A stretch of DNA of 38,279 bases from an uncultured Prochlorococcus sp. Its GTDB lineage: Bacteria > Cyanobacteriota > Cyanobacteriia > PCC-6307 > Cyanobiaceae. The position numbers and the translations under genes were made by a program. The stretch spans positions 1 to 38,279 of the forward strand of contig CACIRS010000011.1 of NCBI GenBank assembly GCA_902589115.1. The letters run 5' to 3'. Position 1 is the first letter of the stretch; the number at the start of each line of letters is the position of its first letter. Under the pieces are notes generated by a model, which was not told the origin of the DNA, did no database searches, and was given only the letters and a program-made list of their open reading frames with translations. Of the stretch, positions 25,578 to 35,901 are shown one piece after another.

Positions 25578-28370
25578 ATGAGTTCAGCGTCGAACCTCAC
25601 GACTCCTCAAGGCGGTGTAAAGATTCTCTTGGATCCTGCTGTTATTTTCCCTTTTCAGCTGGACAACTTTCAGCTGGAAGCTATTGATGCTTTGAATCAA
25701 GGACATTCTGTAGTAGTTAGTGCTCCTACAGGATCGGGAAAAACATTAGTTGGTGAATATGCTATTCATCGAGCTTTGGCCCATGGACAAAAGGTTTTTT
25801 ACACCACACCTTTGAAAGCTCTCTCTAATCAAAAGTTGCGAGATTTTAAAGAGCAATTTGGGGATGAAAATGTCGGCTTATTGACTGGAGATCTGAGCCT
25901 CAACCGAGAAGCTTCAATAGTAGTTATGACTACGGAGATTTTTCGCAATATGCTTTATGCCGAATTAGATGAGCTTGATGACCCGCTTAAAGATGTAGAA
26001 GCTGTGGTCCTTGATGAATGTCACTATATGAATGATTCTCAGAGAGGAACAGTTTGGGAAGAATCAGTTATTCATTGTCCTATAGCTGTTCAACTTGTAG
26101 CACTATCGGCAACAGTTGCAAATGCAGGTCAGCTCACAGATTGGATTCAAGCCGTTCATGGACCTACCCAATTAATTCGCAGTGATCATAGGCCAGTTCC
26201 TTTGCAATTTAGTTTTTGTAGTGCAAAAGGATTACATCCTTTGCTTAATAAAGAAGGAACGGGATTACATCCGAATTCAAAAATATGGCGTGCACCTAAG
26301 GGCCACAAAAGAAAAGGTCGTTCTACTACTTCTCCTAAACCTGAAACGCCTTCAATTAACTTTGTGATTTCTCAAATGGCTACTAGAGATATGCTGCCTG
26401 CAATTTATTTTATTTTTAGTAGACGTGGTTGTGATAAGGCCGTTTGTGATCTTGCAAATCAAAATTTGACTAATCAAGATGAACAAGTTCAGATTCGTCA
26501 AAAATTAAAGACATATAGCAAGGCCAACCCAGAGGCAGTAAGAGATGGGATTCATTATGACTCTTTGTGTAGAGGTATTGCTTCTCACCATGCTGGAGTT
26601 TTGCCAGCTTGGAAAGAATTAATTGAGGAGTTATTTCAAGAAGGTTTGGTGAAAGTTGTATTTGCTACTGAAACATTGGCAGCAGGTATCAATATGCCTG
26701 CACGAAGCACTGTTATTTCTGTTTTATCGAAACGAACAGATCGTGGGCATCGCCCTCTTATGGGGAGCGAATTTCTCCAAATGGCTGGTAGAGCTGGACG
26801 AAGAAGTCTTGATTCGCAAGGCTATGTCGTGACTGTACAGAGTCGTTTTGAGGGTATTCGCGAAGCTGGACATCTTGCTACTAGTTCTGCTGACCCATTG
26901 GTGAGTCAATTTACTCCTAGTTATGGGATGGTCTTAAACTTGTTGCAACATTATGAGCTTGATAAAGCGAAAGAATTAATTGAAAGAAGCTTTGGACGAT
27001 ATCTCGCAAGTTTGGATTTATTGGAAGAAGAAGATTTACTTGGGCAACTTAAACAACAATTGGGACAGTTACAAGGACTTGCTGCGGATATCCCATGGGA
27101 AGATTTTGATGAGTATGAAAAACAAAGAGGAAGACTTAAAGAAGAGCGCCGTTTACTAAGAATCCTCCAAAAACAAGCTGCAGAGACACTTGCGAATGAA
27201 TTGACCTTGGCACTCCAATTCGCAAGTATTGGGACATTAATTAGTTTGAAGGCTCCTCAGTTTAGAGGTCGAGTGACACCTGCTGTACTTGTTAAAAAGT
27301 TAGATGGTCCTGGACAATTCCCTTTACTTCTTTGCCTGACAGATCAAAATATCTGGGCCTTATTATCATGTCAATCAGTAGTTAGTTTACATGCAGATCT
27401 AAGCTGTTTAGAAGTAAATCGATTAAACCATCCTAATTTAAAACAACCTGGTGAGATTATTCATGGAGATAAACACACAAGTCACTTGGCTGGCCAAATT
27501 TCTCAAATGGTTCAACGACATGAAGAGATGATAATTCCTCAATACGACTTGGCTGGAGAAGTTTTATCTCAGGCAAGCTTGGTTAAAAAGTTAGAGACAA
27601 AATTAGAACAACAGCCAGCACATCATTGGGGTGAACGGAAAAAGTTAAAAAGACATCGTCGTCGTATGGCTGAACTGGAACTTGAAATTCACGAACGTCA
27701 ACAATTACTTCATCATCGAGCCAACCGACATTGGAATATGTTTTTAGCCTTGAAAGATATACTTCAATATTTTGGTTGTTTAGATGAACTCGAGCCTACT
27801 GAAATTGGTAGAACAGTAGCTGTTTTGAGAGGTGATAACGAACTTTGGTTAGGATTGGCATTAATGAGTGGTCATTTAGATTCTTTGCCTCCAGCTGAGT
27901 TGGCCGCTGTACTGGAAGCAATATCTACAGAAGTAAATAGACCTGATCTTTGGTGTGGATATTCTCCACCTCCTTTAGCAGAGGAGGCTTTACGTGATAT
28001 TACTGGAATGAGACGTGAACTCTTGAGAGCCCAAGAACGTTATCAAGTCTTTACTCCTGCTTGGTTTGAGCCTGAGTTGATGGGCCTTGTTTATGCGTGG
28101 GCTAAAGGGACACCTTGGAGTGATCTCATCGCAAATACATCTTTAGATGAAGGTGATGTTGTAAGGATTTTACGAAGAACTATTGACTTGCTTTCGCAGG
28201 TGCCATATTGCGAGTCAATTAGTGATCAATTAAGGGTTAATGCGCGTTTAGCATTGAAAACAATCAATCGTTTCCCTGTTTGCGAATCAGAGGAAATATT
28301 AAAAAACACTGCAATTGAAGAACAGAATATCAATCCAGCAACTGAACGTTTGGATTATGGCCCAGATTAA
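25578..28370 (+). CDS. Ski2/Mtr4-like DExH-box RNA helicase
   Basis: A 930-residue superfamily 2 helicase. Motifs in order: Q-like FQLDNFQLEAIDAL, Walker A SAPTGSGKT (48-56), TPLKALSNQK (Ia), TGDLSLN, VLDECHYMND (DECH, about 146), LSATVANA (III), YFIFSRRGCDKA, TETLAAGINMPARSTV (V) and QMAGRAGRRS (VI, about 402). The C-terminal third carries the DSHCT-type helical domain (GLALMSGHLDSLPPAELAAVLEAI, then GLVYAWAKGTPWSDLIANTS). Relatives include the plant chloroplast helicase ISE2 and yeast Ski2, acting in RNA turnover or processing. An Arg/Lys-rich linker (HKRKGRSTTSPKPE) is probably flexible. Convergent with fumC, 15 bp apart. Confidence 0.93.
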   Translation: MSSASNLTTPQGGVKILLDPAVIFPFQLDNFQLEAIDALNQGHSVVVSAPTGSGKTLVGEYAIHRALAHGQKVFYTTPLKALSNQKLRDFKEQFGDENVGLLTGDLSLNREASIVVMTTEIFRNMLYAELDELDDPLKDVEAVVLDECHYMNDSQRGTVWEESVIHCPIAVQLVALSATVANAGQLTDWIQAVHGPTQLIRSDHRPVPLQFSFCSAKGLHPLLNKEGTGLHPNSKIWRAPKGHKRKGRSTTSPKPETPSINFVISQMATRDMLPAIYFIFSRRGCDKAVCDLANQNLTNQDEQVQIRQKLKTYSKANPEAVRDGIHYDSLCRGIASHHAGVLPAWKELIEELFQEGLVKVVFATETLAAGINMPARSTVISVLSKRTDRGHRPLMGSEFLQMAGRAGRRSLDSQGYVVTVQSRFEGIREAGHLATSSADPLVSQFTPSYGMVLNLLQHYELDKAKELIERSFGRYLASLDLLEEEDLLGQLKQQLGQLQGLAADIPWEDFDEYEKQRGRLKEERRLLRILQKQAAETLANELTLALQFASIGTLISLKAPQFRGRVTPAVLVKKLDGPGQFPLLLCLTDQNIWALLSCQSVVSLHADLSCLEVNRLNHPNLKQPGEIIHGDKHTSHLAGQISQMVQRHEEMIIPQYDLAGEVLSQASLVKKLETKLEQQPAHHWGERKKLKRHRRRMAELELEIHERQQLLHHRANRHWNMFLALKDILQYFGCLDELEPTEIGRTVAVLRGDNELWLGLALMSGHLDSLPPAELAAVLEAISTEVNRPDLWCGYSPPPLAEEALRDITGMRRELLRAQERYQVFTPAWFEPELMGLVYAWAKGTPWSDLIANTSLDEGDVVRILRRTIDLLSQVPYCESISDQLRVNARLALKTINRFPVCESEEILKNTAIEEQNINPATERLDYGPD

Positions 28371-28385
28371 AGTATGCGTAGATGA

Positions 28386-29783
28386 TTACAAATCTAAATT
28401 TATCATTGTTGCAGGATCAACAATGATATCGAAATCATCAGCAGTTACATAACCAAGTTGAATAGCTGCTTCTCTGAGATTTAGCATATTCTTATGTGCA
28501 TATTGAGCAATTTCACTAGCTTTTTCGTAACCAATTTTAGGAGTTAAAGCTGTTATCAGCATTAATGATTGATCAAGATCTTTTTTGATTTTGGAGTGGT
28601 TTGCTTTTAATCCTTCTATCATGTTTTTTCGTGAACTGCAGCATGCATCACTTAAAAGATCGATGCTATGCAAAAGGTTGAATCCAATAAGAGGTTTGTA
28701 GACGTTCATTTGAAGATGACCACCACTACCCGCCATTGCCATGGCTGTATCAAGTCCTATAACCTGTGTGCATACCATGGTCATTGCTTCGCATTGTGTA
28801 GGATTAATTTTTCCTGGCATAATTGAACTTCCTGGCTCATTCTCAGGGAGCTCAATTTCGGAAATCCCTGCTCTGGGCCCGCATGAAAGTAGTCTTAGAT
28901 CATTAAAAATTTTATAAAGGGTAACGGCAAGCATTTTTATTTGAGTCATTAGATTTACTAGCCCATCATGACTTGCCATGATGGAAAATTTGTTAGCTGC
29001 TGAGGTGAAAGGTAGGAGGGTTAGTATTGCTAATTCCTTGGCGATTTCGTCTCCAAAATTTTTAGGTGCATTTAGACCTGTTCCAATAGCAGTTCCTCCT
29101 AAAGGGAGAGGAAAGATTTCTTTCATAGCAGCTTCTATTCTTGTTTTTGCTGTCGACACTTGGATTTGCCATGCAGAGGCTTCTTGTCCAAGAGTTAATG
29201 GAACTGCATCTTGCAGATGAGTTCTACCAATTTTGACGATTTCACGCCATTCAAAACTTTTCTGTTCAAATGCTGTTGCCAATAGCTCAAGTTCTGGCAG
29301 AAGTCTTTGTGTAAGCTCTTTCCCAGCTGCAATATGAATTGCAGCTGGGAAAGTATCGTTAGTGGATTGAGACATATTTGCGTGATCATTTGGGTGAACA
29401 GGCGATTTGCTACCTAATGGCTCTCCACTCGCCAAGGCTGCCAAATTGCTAATAACCTCATTCACATTCATATTCGTTTGAGTTCCACTGCCTGTCTGCC
29501 AAACCTTTAAAGGGAAATGTGAATCGTGTTGACCTGCGGCTATTTCAGAAGCTGCTTTTACAATTAATTCGCACTTTTTATTATCAAGCATTCCTAGGTG
29601 ATTATTAACAGTTGCCGCTGCTTGTTTGATTTCTGCAAGGGCATAAATTAGTTTTCTTGGCATCTTGTCAGTACCTATAGAAAAGTTTTCTATAGATCTC
29701 TGAGTTTGTGCTCCCCAGAGTGCAGTGCTTGGAACCTCAATATTCCCCAAGCTATCGCTTTCTATTCTTATTAAGTTAGCCAT
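28386..29783 (-). CDS. fumC: Fumarate hydratase, class II
   Basis: FumC interconverts fumarate and malate without an iron-sulfur cluster. Class II motifs: SLGNIEVPSTALWGAQTQRS, VWQTGSGTQTNMNVNEV, HPNDHANMSQSTNDTFPA, KIGRTHLQDAVPLTLGQE, the superfamily signature GSSIMPGKINPTQCE, and AGSGGHLQMNVYKPLI. Length 465 aa is normal. The ATG start is clear. Picocyanobacteria have an incomplete classical TCA cycle; fumarase would recycle fumarate from the purine and arginine pathways, and purB, which releases fumarate, is the upstream neighbour on the same strand (145 bp away). Confidence 0.96.
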   Translation of the reverse strand: MANLIRIESDSLGNIEVPSTALWGAQTQRSIENFSIGTDKMPRKLIYALAEIKQAAATVNNHLGMLDNKKCELIVKAASEIAAGQHDSHFPLKVWQTGSGTQTNMNVNEVISNLAALASGEPLGSKSPVHPNDHANMSQSTNDTFPAAIHIAAGKELTQRLLPELELLATAFEQKSFEWREIVKIGRTHLQDAVPLTLGQEASAWQIQVSTAKTRIEAAMKEIFPLPLGGTAIGTGLNAPKNFGDEIAKELAILTLLPFTSAANKFSIMASHDGLVNLMTQIKMLAVTLYKIFNDLRLLSCGPRAGISEIELPENEPGSSIMPGKINPTQCEAMTMVCTQVIGLDTAMAMAGSGGHLQMNVYKPLIGFNLLHSIDLLSDACCSSRKNMIEGLKANHSKIKKDLDQSLMLITALTPKIGYEKASEIAQYAHKNMLNLREAAIQLGYVTADDFDIIVDPATMINLDL

Positions 29784-29839
29784 TGAAGATTTGCACGCGG
29801 TTTGGAGGAATGAAGAATAAAAGAAAGATTAGTTATTAA

Positions 29840-29861
29840 AAGCTTGTTTGTGAAAGCTTTG
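29840..29861 (-). terminator. Weak candidate terminator after purB
   Basis: On the minus strand AAAGCTT, an 8-nt loop, then AAGCTTT form a 7-bp stem 68 bp past the purB stop, followed by TTAATAAC. The stem is A+T-rich and the U-run is poor, so it is only a candidate. The rest of the 145-bp fumC-purB spacer shows no gene. Confidence 0.3.
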
Positions 29862-29928
29862 CTAAGGCTATTCTCCCTTGCTTTCAATATTTAGAATATT
29901 ACTATGTTAGTAGCTTAAAAATATCAAA

Positions 29929-31224
29929 CTAAATTCCTAGTCTTTCCCATACAACATTTAAGTTGGCTTCATGTATTTCTGTTTGAAAACAATTCGCTAA
30001 TTGATCTGTGTTCAAATATTTTCTAACTTCAGGATCTGATTTTAAGTTCTCAAGGAAATTCCCTCCGCCTTTATTCCAAGCTGAATGAGCACTTCTTTGA
30101 ACTAATTTATATGCTTCCTCTCTCTTTAACCCTTTGTTTACAAGCTCTAAAAGAACTTTTTGACTAAATACAACGCCTCCATAGATATTCATATTATTGA
30201 GCATATTTTGAGGGTATACACCAAGACCATTAATAACTGCGGTCATCTCTCTAAGCATAAAGTGCAGTGTTGTTGAAATATCAGGCAGCATCATCCGTTC
30301 AATAGAACTATGACTAATGTCTCTTTCGTGCCATAACACCATATTTTCTAAAGCTGCTACAACATAACTCCTTAGTACTCTTGCTAATCCGCTTATTCTT
30401 TCACTTCTAATAGGGTTTCGTTTGTGAGGCATTGCCGAACTTCCTTTTTGACCTTTTGCGAAGTTTTCTTCTACTTCAAGTACATCAGTTCGCTGTAAAT
30501 TTCTAATTTCCGTAGCAAATCGGTCTAGAGAGGAGGCAATTAAAGCAAGAGTTTGTACATACTCTGCATGCCTATCTCTTGAAATGACTTGAGTGCTAGC
30601 AGTGTCAGGAGTGAGGTCAAGCGACTGACAAGCTAATTTTTCAACTTCAGGATCAGTATTGGCATAGGTTCCCATAGCCCCGCTGATTTGGCCTACCGCA
30701 ATTTCTTTCTCTAGTCGAAGTAGCCTTTCTTGATTCCTTAAGGTTTCTGCTAACCATCCAGCAAGTTTAAACCCAAAAGTTATAGGTTCTCCATGTATGG
30801 CATGAGATCTGCCAATCATTACTGTTTTTTTATGGGTTTTTGCAAGTGATCTAATTACCTTTTCCAATTCTTGAACTTCTATGATTAGAAGCTTGGTAGA
30901 AGCTTTTAATTGCAGGGCTAATCCAGTATCTAAAACATCACTACTAGTCATACCCATATGTATATATCGACCTGAATCTCCTACATACTCATTAACGTTA
31001 GTAAGGAAAGCAATTACATCGTGTTTGACTTCTGATTCGATTTGGAGAATTCTCTCAGGTTCGAAATTCGCTTTCAAGCGAATTTCAGATATTGCTTCTT
31101 CTGGAATTTTCCCAAGTTTGAAATTAGCTTCACAAGCTGCAAGCTCAACATCAAGCCAACTTTGATATTTGGCTTGATCAGTCCATATGTTGCCCATTTC
31201 GGGCAGGGTGTAGCGCTGTATCAA
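29929..31224 (-). CDS. purB: Adenylosuccinate lyase
   Basis: PurB cleaves SAICAR and adenylosuccinate, each releasing fumarate, in purine synthesis. Seen: IQRYTLPEMGNIW at the start, HDVIAFLTNVNEYVG, YIHMGMTSSDVLDTGLALQ, IGRSHAIHGEPITFG, and the superfamily signature KGSSAMPHKRNPIRSE. The longest frame begins at 31296, but the extra 24 residues do not look like PurB and would overlap the upstream gene. TTG at 31224 gives 431 aa, the usual size, beginning at IQRYTLPEM. The upstream small conserved gene ends 43 bp before it, on the same strand. Confidence 0.95.
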   Translation of the reverse strand: MIQRYTLPEMGNIWTDQAKYQSWLDVELAACEANFKLGKIPEEAISEIRLKANFEPERILQIESEVKHDVIAFLTNVNEYVGDSGRYIHMGMTSSDVLDTGLALQLKASTKLLIIEVQELEKVIRSLAKTHKKTVMIGRSHAIHGEPITFGFKLAGWLAETLRNQERLLRLEKEIAVGQISGAMGTYANTDPEVEKLACQSLDLTPDTASTQVISRDRHAEYVQTLALIASSLDRFATEIRNLQRTDVLEVEENFAKGQKGSSAMPHKRNPIRSERISGLARVLRSYVVAALENMVLWHERDISHSSIERMMLPDISTTLHFMLREMTAVINGLGVYPQNMLNNMNIYGGVVFSQKVLLELVNKGLKREEAYKLVQRSAHSAWNKGGGNFLENLKSDPEVRKYLNTDQLANCFQTEIHEANLNVVWERLGI

Positions 31225-31267
31225 AGTCTTACAAGAAAATAGAACAGAATATGAACTTAGCTTCGAG

Positions 31268-31525
31268 TCACGCTGACTTAAGCCTATGGTGCGCAACTTC
31301 CCATTGAACGAAACGCCCCCAGGCTTGTTGCCGAACCAAGCATCGCCCTCCTTTGCAGTTAATTACTTGAAAGGGAGGTAGATCATTTGGCTGATTTTCT
31401 AAAGTTGCAAAGCTGCCAGGAGGTAATAGGTCCAAAACGGTTGCTCGACTAGTCGAAGGCACTAGACGAAGATGACTGCGATTAGTCAGCCCGTTGTTTT
31501 TTGCTTTAGGGATTCTGTCGGCCAA
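31268..31525 (-). CDS. Conserved small cyanobacterial protein, unknown function
   Basis: An 85-residue frame with a conserved-looking C-terminal half (FQVINCKGGRCLVRQQAWGR, then FVQWEVAHHRLKSA) and a variable basic N-terminus. Two cysteines lie in the CKGGRC motif. I recall similar proteins upstream of purB in other marine picocyanobacteria, but no function. The listed start is a TTG; a GTG at codon 22 is an alternative. Probably co-transcribed with purB. Confidence 0.68.
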   Translation of the reverse strand: MADRIPKAKNNGLTNRSHLRLVPSTSRATVLDLLPPGSFATLENQPNDLPPFQVINCKGGRCLVRQQAWGRFVQWEVAHHRLKSA

Positions 31526-31622
31526 GTCCTTTCAGCAATATTGAGTAGATTTTTATGGCAAATTCATCAATTTTGTTCACTTCAACGGTTTTTGTTCCGT
31601 TTCCTATTTGGTTTTATTACAA

Positions 31623-32764
<1,142 letters not shown>

Positions 32765-32800
32765 TCAAATTGATTGGTAGTAAAAGATTAATCAAGTTTT

Positions 32801-33028
32801 TCAAGGATGCCTTGCAATTGACAAGGAAGATATGTAATTCAGACTCAAGCCTGCCTTTTTGGCGTCTTGACTAAGTTCTTTTGCGTTCTCAATGGGGAGT
32901 TGTATTTGCCTTGCTGCTAATGCATCCCAATGCTCATTTTCAAAGTGTGTTTGAAGCCATAAAATCCCATGAACACTTTCTGGACGTAAATGTGCACCGG
33001 AAGAATTTTCAATTAAGCAGATGTCCAT
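32801..33028 (-). CDS. Conserved small picocyanobacterial protein, unknown function
   Basis: A 75-residue soluble frame: MDICLIENSSGAHLRPESVH, GILWLQTHFENEHWDALAAR, then a helical C-terminal half. The start looks strongly conserved in my memory of Prochlorococcus and Synechococcus homologues, with no assigned function. It ends 39 bp before the glnB start and is probably co-transcribed, which hints at, but does not show, a nitrogen link. Confidence 0.72.
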   Translation of the reverse strand: MDICLIENSSGAHLRPESVHGILWLQTHFENEHWDALAARQIQLPIENAKELSQDAKKAGLSLNYISSLSIARHP

Positions 33029-33416
33029 GAAATTGGTCTGTTTGGAACCTATTAGGGGGGGTAACAGGTATCAATACTGTGCCCGTTGTTACTTAATTAG
33101 ATTTTCTAGTTAAATAATTAATTATTTTGATTGTTGATCTAGCAAATCTCTTGGGAATGAAGCTCTATAGATCTATTTAAAAAACTAAACCCATCAATTA
33201 CTGGTTTTTATTTCACTATTATTCAAGAATGATTAAGCAATATGGATGGCGGCAGCTTATTTTGAGAGGAGTATCGGTTATATCTCGAATTTGGCTTGAA
33301 GCCCTTCCAGTCCTTCTTTTCGATAACCGTATGAATATGTATCTATTAAGTCTTTGTTCTAGCTTGTATGATGATCAACATTTAGCCTTTTATTTATTGC
33401 GATATTGGGACTTATC
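33029..33416. other. 388-bp intergenic stretch before queF
   Basis: Very A+T-rich DNA between two divergent genes, so it should hold both promoters. It contains a run of seven G (33055-33061), which is rare here, and GTAACA / TGTTAC inverted arms (33061-33066 / 33087-33092). A 79-codon frame from 33229 runs past the queF start, but I do not recognise it, it overlaps queF, and I do not call it a gene. No preQ1 riboswitch could be confirmed. Confidence 0.5.
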
Positions 33417-33824
33417 GTGTCTTTTCAAGGGTCTGATCATCAAAAACCTTTATATGGCGAGCGCCTAATAGCTGAAAGCCAATTACTTTGCTTTGACAAT
33501 CCAAAGCCAGAAAGGCCTTATGAAATTGCCATTGAATTACCTGAATTTACCTGCCAATGTCCTTTCTCAGGCTATCCCGATTTTGCTGTCCTTAAGCTTG
33601 TATATCAACCAGCAAAACATGTGTTGGAATTGAAAGCTTTAAAGCTTTATATCAATAGTTATAGAGATAAGAAAATCTCTCATGAAGAAGTTGCAAATAA
33701 AATAATTGATGATTTAGTTGAAGTTGCTAAACCTCAATGGATGGAATTAGAAGCAGATTTCAATCCAAGAGGTAATGTTCATATGCTTGTCAAAGTTTCG
33801 CATGGTCTTAAGAAGACTATTTGA
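33417..33824 (+). CDS. queF: NADPH-dependent 7-cyano-7-deazaguanine reductase
   Basis: QueF reduces preQ0 to preQ1 in the queuosine (tRNA wobble base) pathway. [20 protein letters not shown] holds the nucleophilic Cys and the PDFA stretch of the short (unimodular) QueF type; [20 protein letters not shown] is the NADPH-binding QueF motif region, and the end is VKVSHG. The longest frame starts at TTG 33405; I prefer the GTG at 33417 ([17 protein letters not shown]), giving 135 aa. The 3' end overlaps the convergent ccs1 by 8 bp. Confidence 0.93.
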   Translation: MSFQGSDHQKPLYGERLIAESQLLCFDNPKPERPYEIAIELPEFTCQCPFSGYPDFAVLKLVYQPAKHVLELKALKLYINSYRDKKISHEEVANKIIDDLVEVAKPQWMELEADFNPRGNVHMLVKVSHGLKKTI

Positions 33825-35115
33825 ATGGATCTAGAGTTATTGGATTAAGAAGTTTAGGGATTTCAGTGGCCAAACCTGCAAGATTTCTATTGCACAACCC
33901 TCCAATATGTAAATAGGAGTTGTTCTGATCGATGACTGCCCAAATTTGTTTAGTTGCAAGGATACTTAAAGCTCCTCCTAATAATGTAATTCCGAAAGCT
34001 GTATAAACAATAGGAACTCCTGGATCTTTTTTTAATAGAAGCCCGCTAGCAGGAATTACATCAACTACTTTTAGGTCCACACCCTTAATCTCTTTTGGTT
34101 CACCTCCAGGCATAAGCCTTTCCATAAAGTTCCCATTTTCATCAAAAACTTGTATAGGGCCTGTTTCATTTGAAAGACTTAGAAGTACTGGATTAGTACC
34201 GTTTTGATTTGTAGGTAGAACTATGCCCCAAATTTGCTCACCAAGTTCGGGAAAACGTTGCAAAGGGAATTGGATCTTTGGACTATTACTTAATTGCAGA
34301 GTTATTCCAGCAAGGCTCCAATCTGCCTGATAAATCGTAATTCCTTTGTATCGTAGAGGATGATTTACGCTAATTGCTTGAATATCTGAGTTATCCTTCT
34401 TAGGATCGATTAATTGAATTTCTGACTTGAATTGTTCTGTTCGCCCAGCAGGATCTCTTTCTATTTTAAAGGTATTTAATTTAACCTCTAATTGGTTTGT
34501 GCCCTCTTTATCTACTAAATTAAATGATCGGCCAGGGGCAAGAAATTTCTCTACTCTTTGACCACCTAGTGATCCTAAAGCAGAACCAATCATTAGTAAA
34601 ATTAAGCCTATATGGACTAAAGGAGGACCTATCCTTCCGATTACCCCTTTCCTAGCGGCAAGTCTTTCAGGATATTCCTTAACATTCCATCCTTTAGATT
34701 TAAGTTCCTGGGCAAGTGTTTTGATAGATTCTGTAGATGATTTAATTGGGAAGCTCTCTGATAGAGCAAGCCTAGCTATTTGATTAGGTTCCTTATAGTC
34801 AATCCATTTAATTGCTGCTTTTAAAGTTGGCCATTGTCTTCTTAAGCTACATATTATAAGTGATATTGATAGCAATATTAGTAATGATAAAAACCAAGTA
34901 CTTGAGTAAACTTGATCTAACTGTAGTTGTATTAATAAGTCACCATTTATGAATCCAAGTAAAGGAGATTTATTGTAATATTGTATATAATTTTCATTGG
35001 GCTCTTGCTGTGGGATTGCTGTTCCAATTGAGCTTGCTAAGCCAATCATTAATAGAAGAACTATTGCAAATCTAAGGTCTGATATCCAAATTAGTATTCG
35101 ATTAATTATTCTCAT
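33817..35115 (-). CDS. ccs1: Cytochrome c biogenesis protein Ccs1 (ResB-like)
   Basis: System II cytochrome c maturation factor that, with CcsA, delivers reduced heme and apocytochrome c at the lumenal side of the thylakoid membrane. The 432-residue protein has an N-terminal helix ([20 protein letters not shown]) followed by [16 protein letters not shown], a second helix near 70-90 ([20 protein letters not shown]), a third near 165-185 ([17 protein letters not shown], containing the conserved heme-ligand His region), a large lumenal domain, and a last helix near residue 380. ResB-family [16 protein letters not shown] is clear. It follows ccdA by 3 bp, so the two are one operon. Confidence 0.94.
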   Translation of the reverse strand: MRIINRILIWISDLRFAIVLLLMIGLASSIGTAIPQQEPNENYIQYYNKSPLLGFINGDLLIQLQLDQVYSSTWFLSLLILLSISLIICSLRRQWPTLKAAIKWIDYKEPNQIARLALSESFPIKSSTESIKTLAQELKSKGWNVKEYPERLAARKGVIGRIGPPLVHIGLILLMIGSALGSLGGQRVEKFLAPGRSFNLVDKEGTNQLEVKLNTFKIERDPAGRTEQFKSEIQLIDPKKDNSDIQAISVNHPLRYKGITIYQADWSLAGITLQLSNSPKIQFPLQRFPELGEQIWGIVLPTNQNGTNPVLLSLSNETGPIQVFDENGNFMERLMPGGEPKEIKGVDLKVVDVIPASGLLLKKDPGVPIVYTAFGITLLGGALSILATKQIWAVIDQNNSYLHIGGLCNRNLAGLATEIPKLLNPITLDPFK

Positions 35116-35118
35116 GAA

Positions 35119-35856
35119 TCAAACTAATTTCGATAGCAGACTCAATAGTCCAGTTGATAATAAGATTGTGCCACTTATCGGAGGAATTATTCTTCCTAAA
35201 GGACGAAGTGCTAAAAGTTTGGAAATGTTGCCCGCAGCTGTTCCAGCAATCACCAGTGGTAAAACCTGTCCTGTGCCGAAAGATGCAAGTAGCAAAATTC
35301 CTATAAGTGGGCTACCCGTTTTCGCAATCCATCCAAGTAAAACTGCTAATACAGGTGTAGTGCATGGAGATGCTGCAAGACCAAATGCAAAACCTGTAGT
35401 TACAGGACCTAATCGCACAGGGACTTGCTTTCTCCATTTATCAGGATCAGGTCCATTGGGAAAAGGAATTTTTAAAAACCCCAATAGATTTAACCCCATG
35501 CATATAGCCAAAATGGCAACAAATGTAGAAATTGCTGCCGGTATTTGTCCATAGATTTTGCCTACTAATCCACTCAGGCTGCCTAATAGAACTAAGGAAA
35601 GAACAATTCCAGCACTGAAATTTAGGCTTCTTTGCAAAGAACTTGAATTGTCTTTGAATCCTGCAAGATAGGCCACTGTCACAGGCAAAAGAGAAAGTGA
35701 ACAAGGCCCCATACTGGTCAAAAACCCGCCAGTGAAAACAAGAGCAATTGTTAATGGTCCAGGATTACCCAGTGAATCTCTCAATATTTGCTCGCTAGCA
35801 TGTGCTAGATCCGATAGGAGTAATGTCAGTGAAGTTATGAGAGTCGCCGTAAGCAC
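35119..35856 (-). CDS. ccdA: Cytochrome c biogenesis transmembrane protein CcdA
   Basis: CcdA carries reducing equivalents from thioredoxin across the membrane to keep apocytochrome c heme-binding cysteines reduced. The 245-residue protein is about six helices. The redox cysteine pair is visible: GPCSLSLLPVTVAYLAGF (helix 1) and ASPCTTPVLAVLLGW (helix 4). The N-terminal 25 residues may be a signal-like extra helix. The start is a GTG. Directly followed by ccs1, as in plastid-type System II sets; ftsW lies 45 bp upstream on the same strand. Confidence 0.94.
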   Translation of the reverse strand: MLTATLITSLTLLLSDLAHASEQILRDSLGNPGPLTIALVFTGGFLTSMGPCSLSLLPVTVAYLAGFKDNSSSLQRSLNFSAGIVLSLVLLGSLSGLVGKIYGQIPAAISTFVAILAICMGLNLLGFLKIPFPNGPDPDKWRKQVPVRLGPVTTGFAFGLAASPCTTPVLAVLLGWIAKTGSPLIGILLLASFGTGQVLPLVIAGTAAGNISKLLALRPLGRIIPPISGTILLSTGLLSLLSKLV

Positions 35857-35901
35857 TTGAGACTTGATTTCTTAAAAATTTTAGTATTCTTAATTATGGA
35901 G

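Noticed and set aside
33177-33188. An AAAAAACTAA string upstream of queF resembling the A-rich tail of preQ1-I riboswitches
   Set aside because: The needed 5' stem with its GGUUC-type loop and the CCC pairing partner could not be found before it, and it lies over 220 bp from the start codon. A covariance-model scan of 33029-33416 would settle it.
33229-33468. 79-codon frame before queF
   Set aside because: No recognisable motif, overlaps the well-supported queF start, and its reading frame looks like chance translation of A+T-rich DNA.
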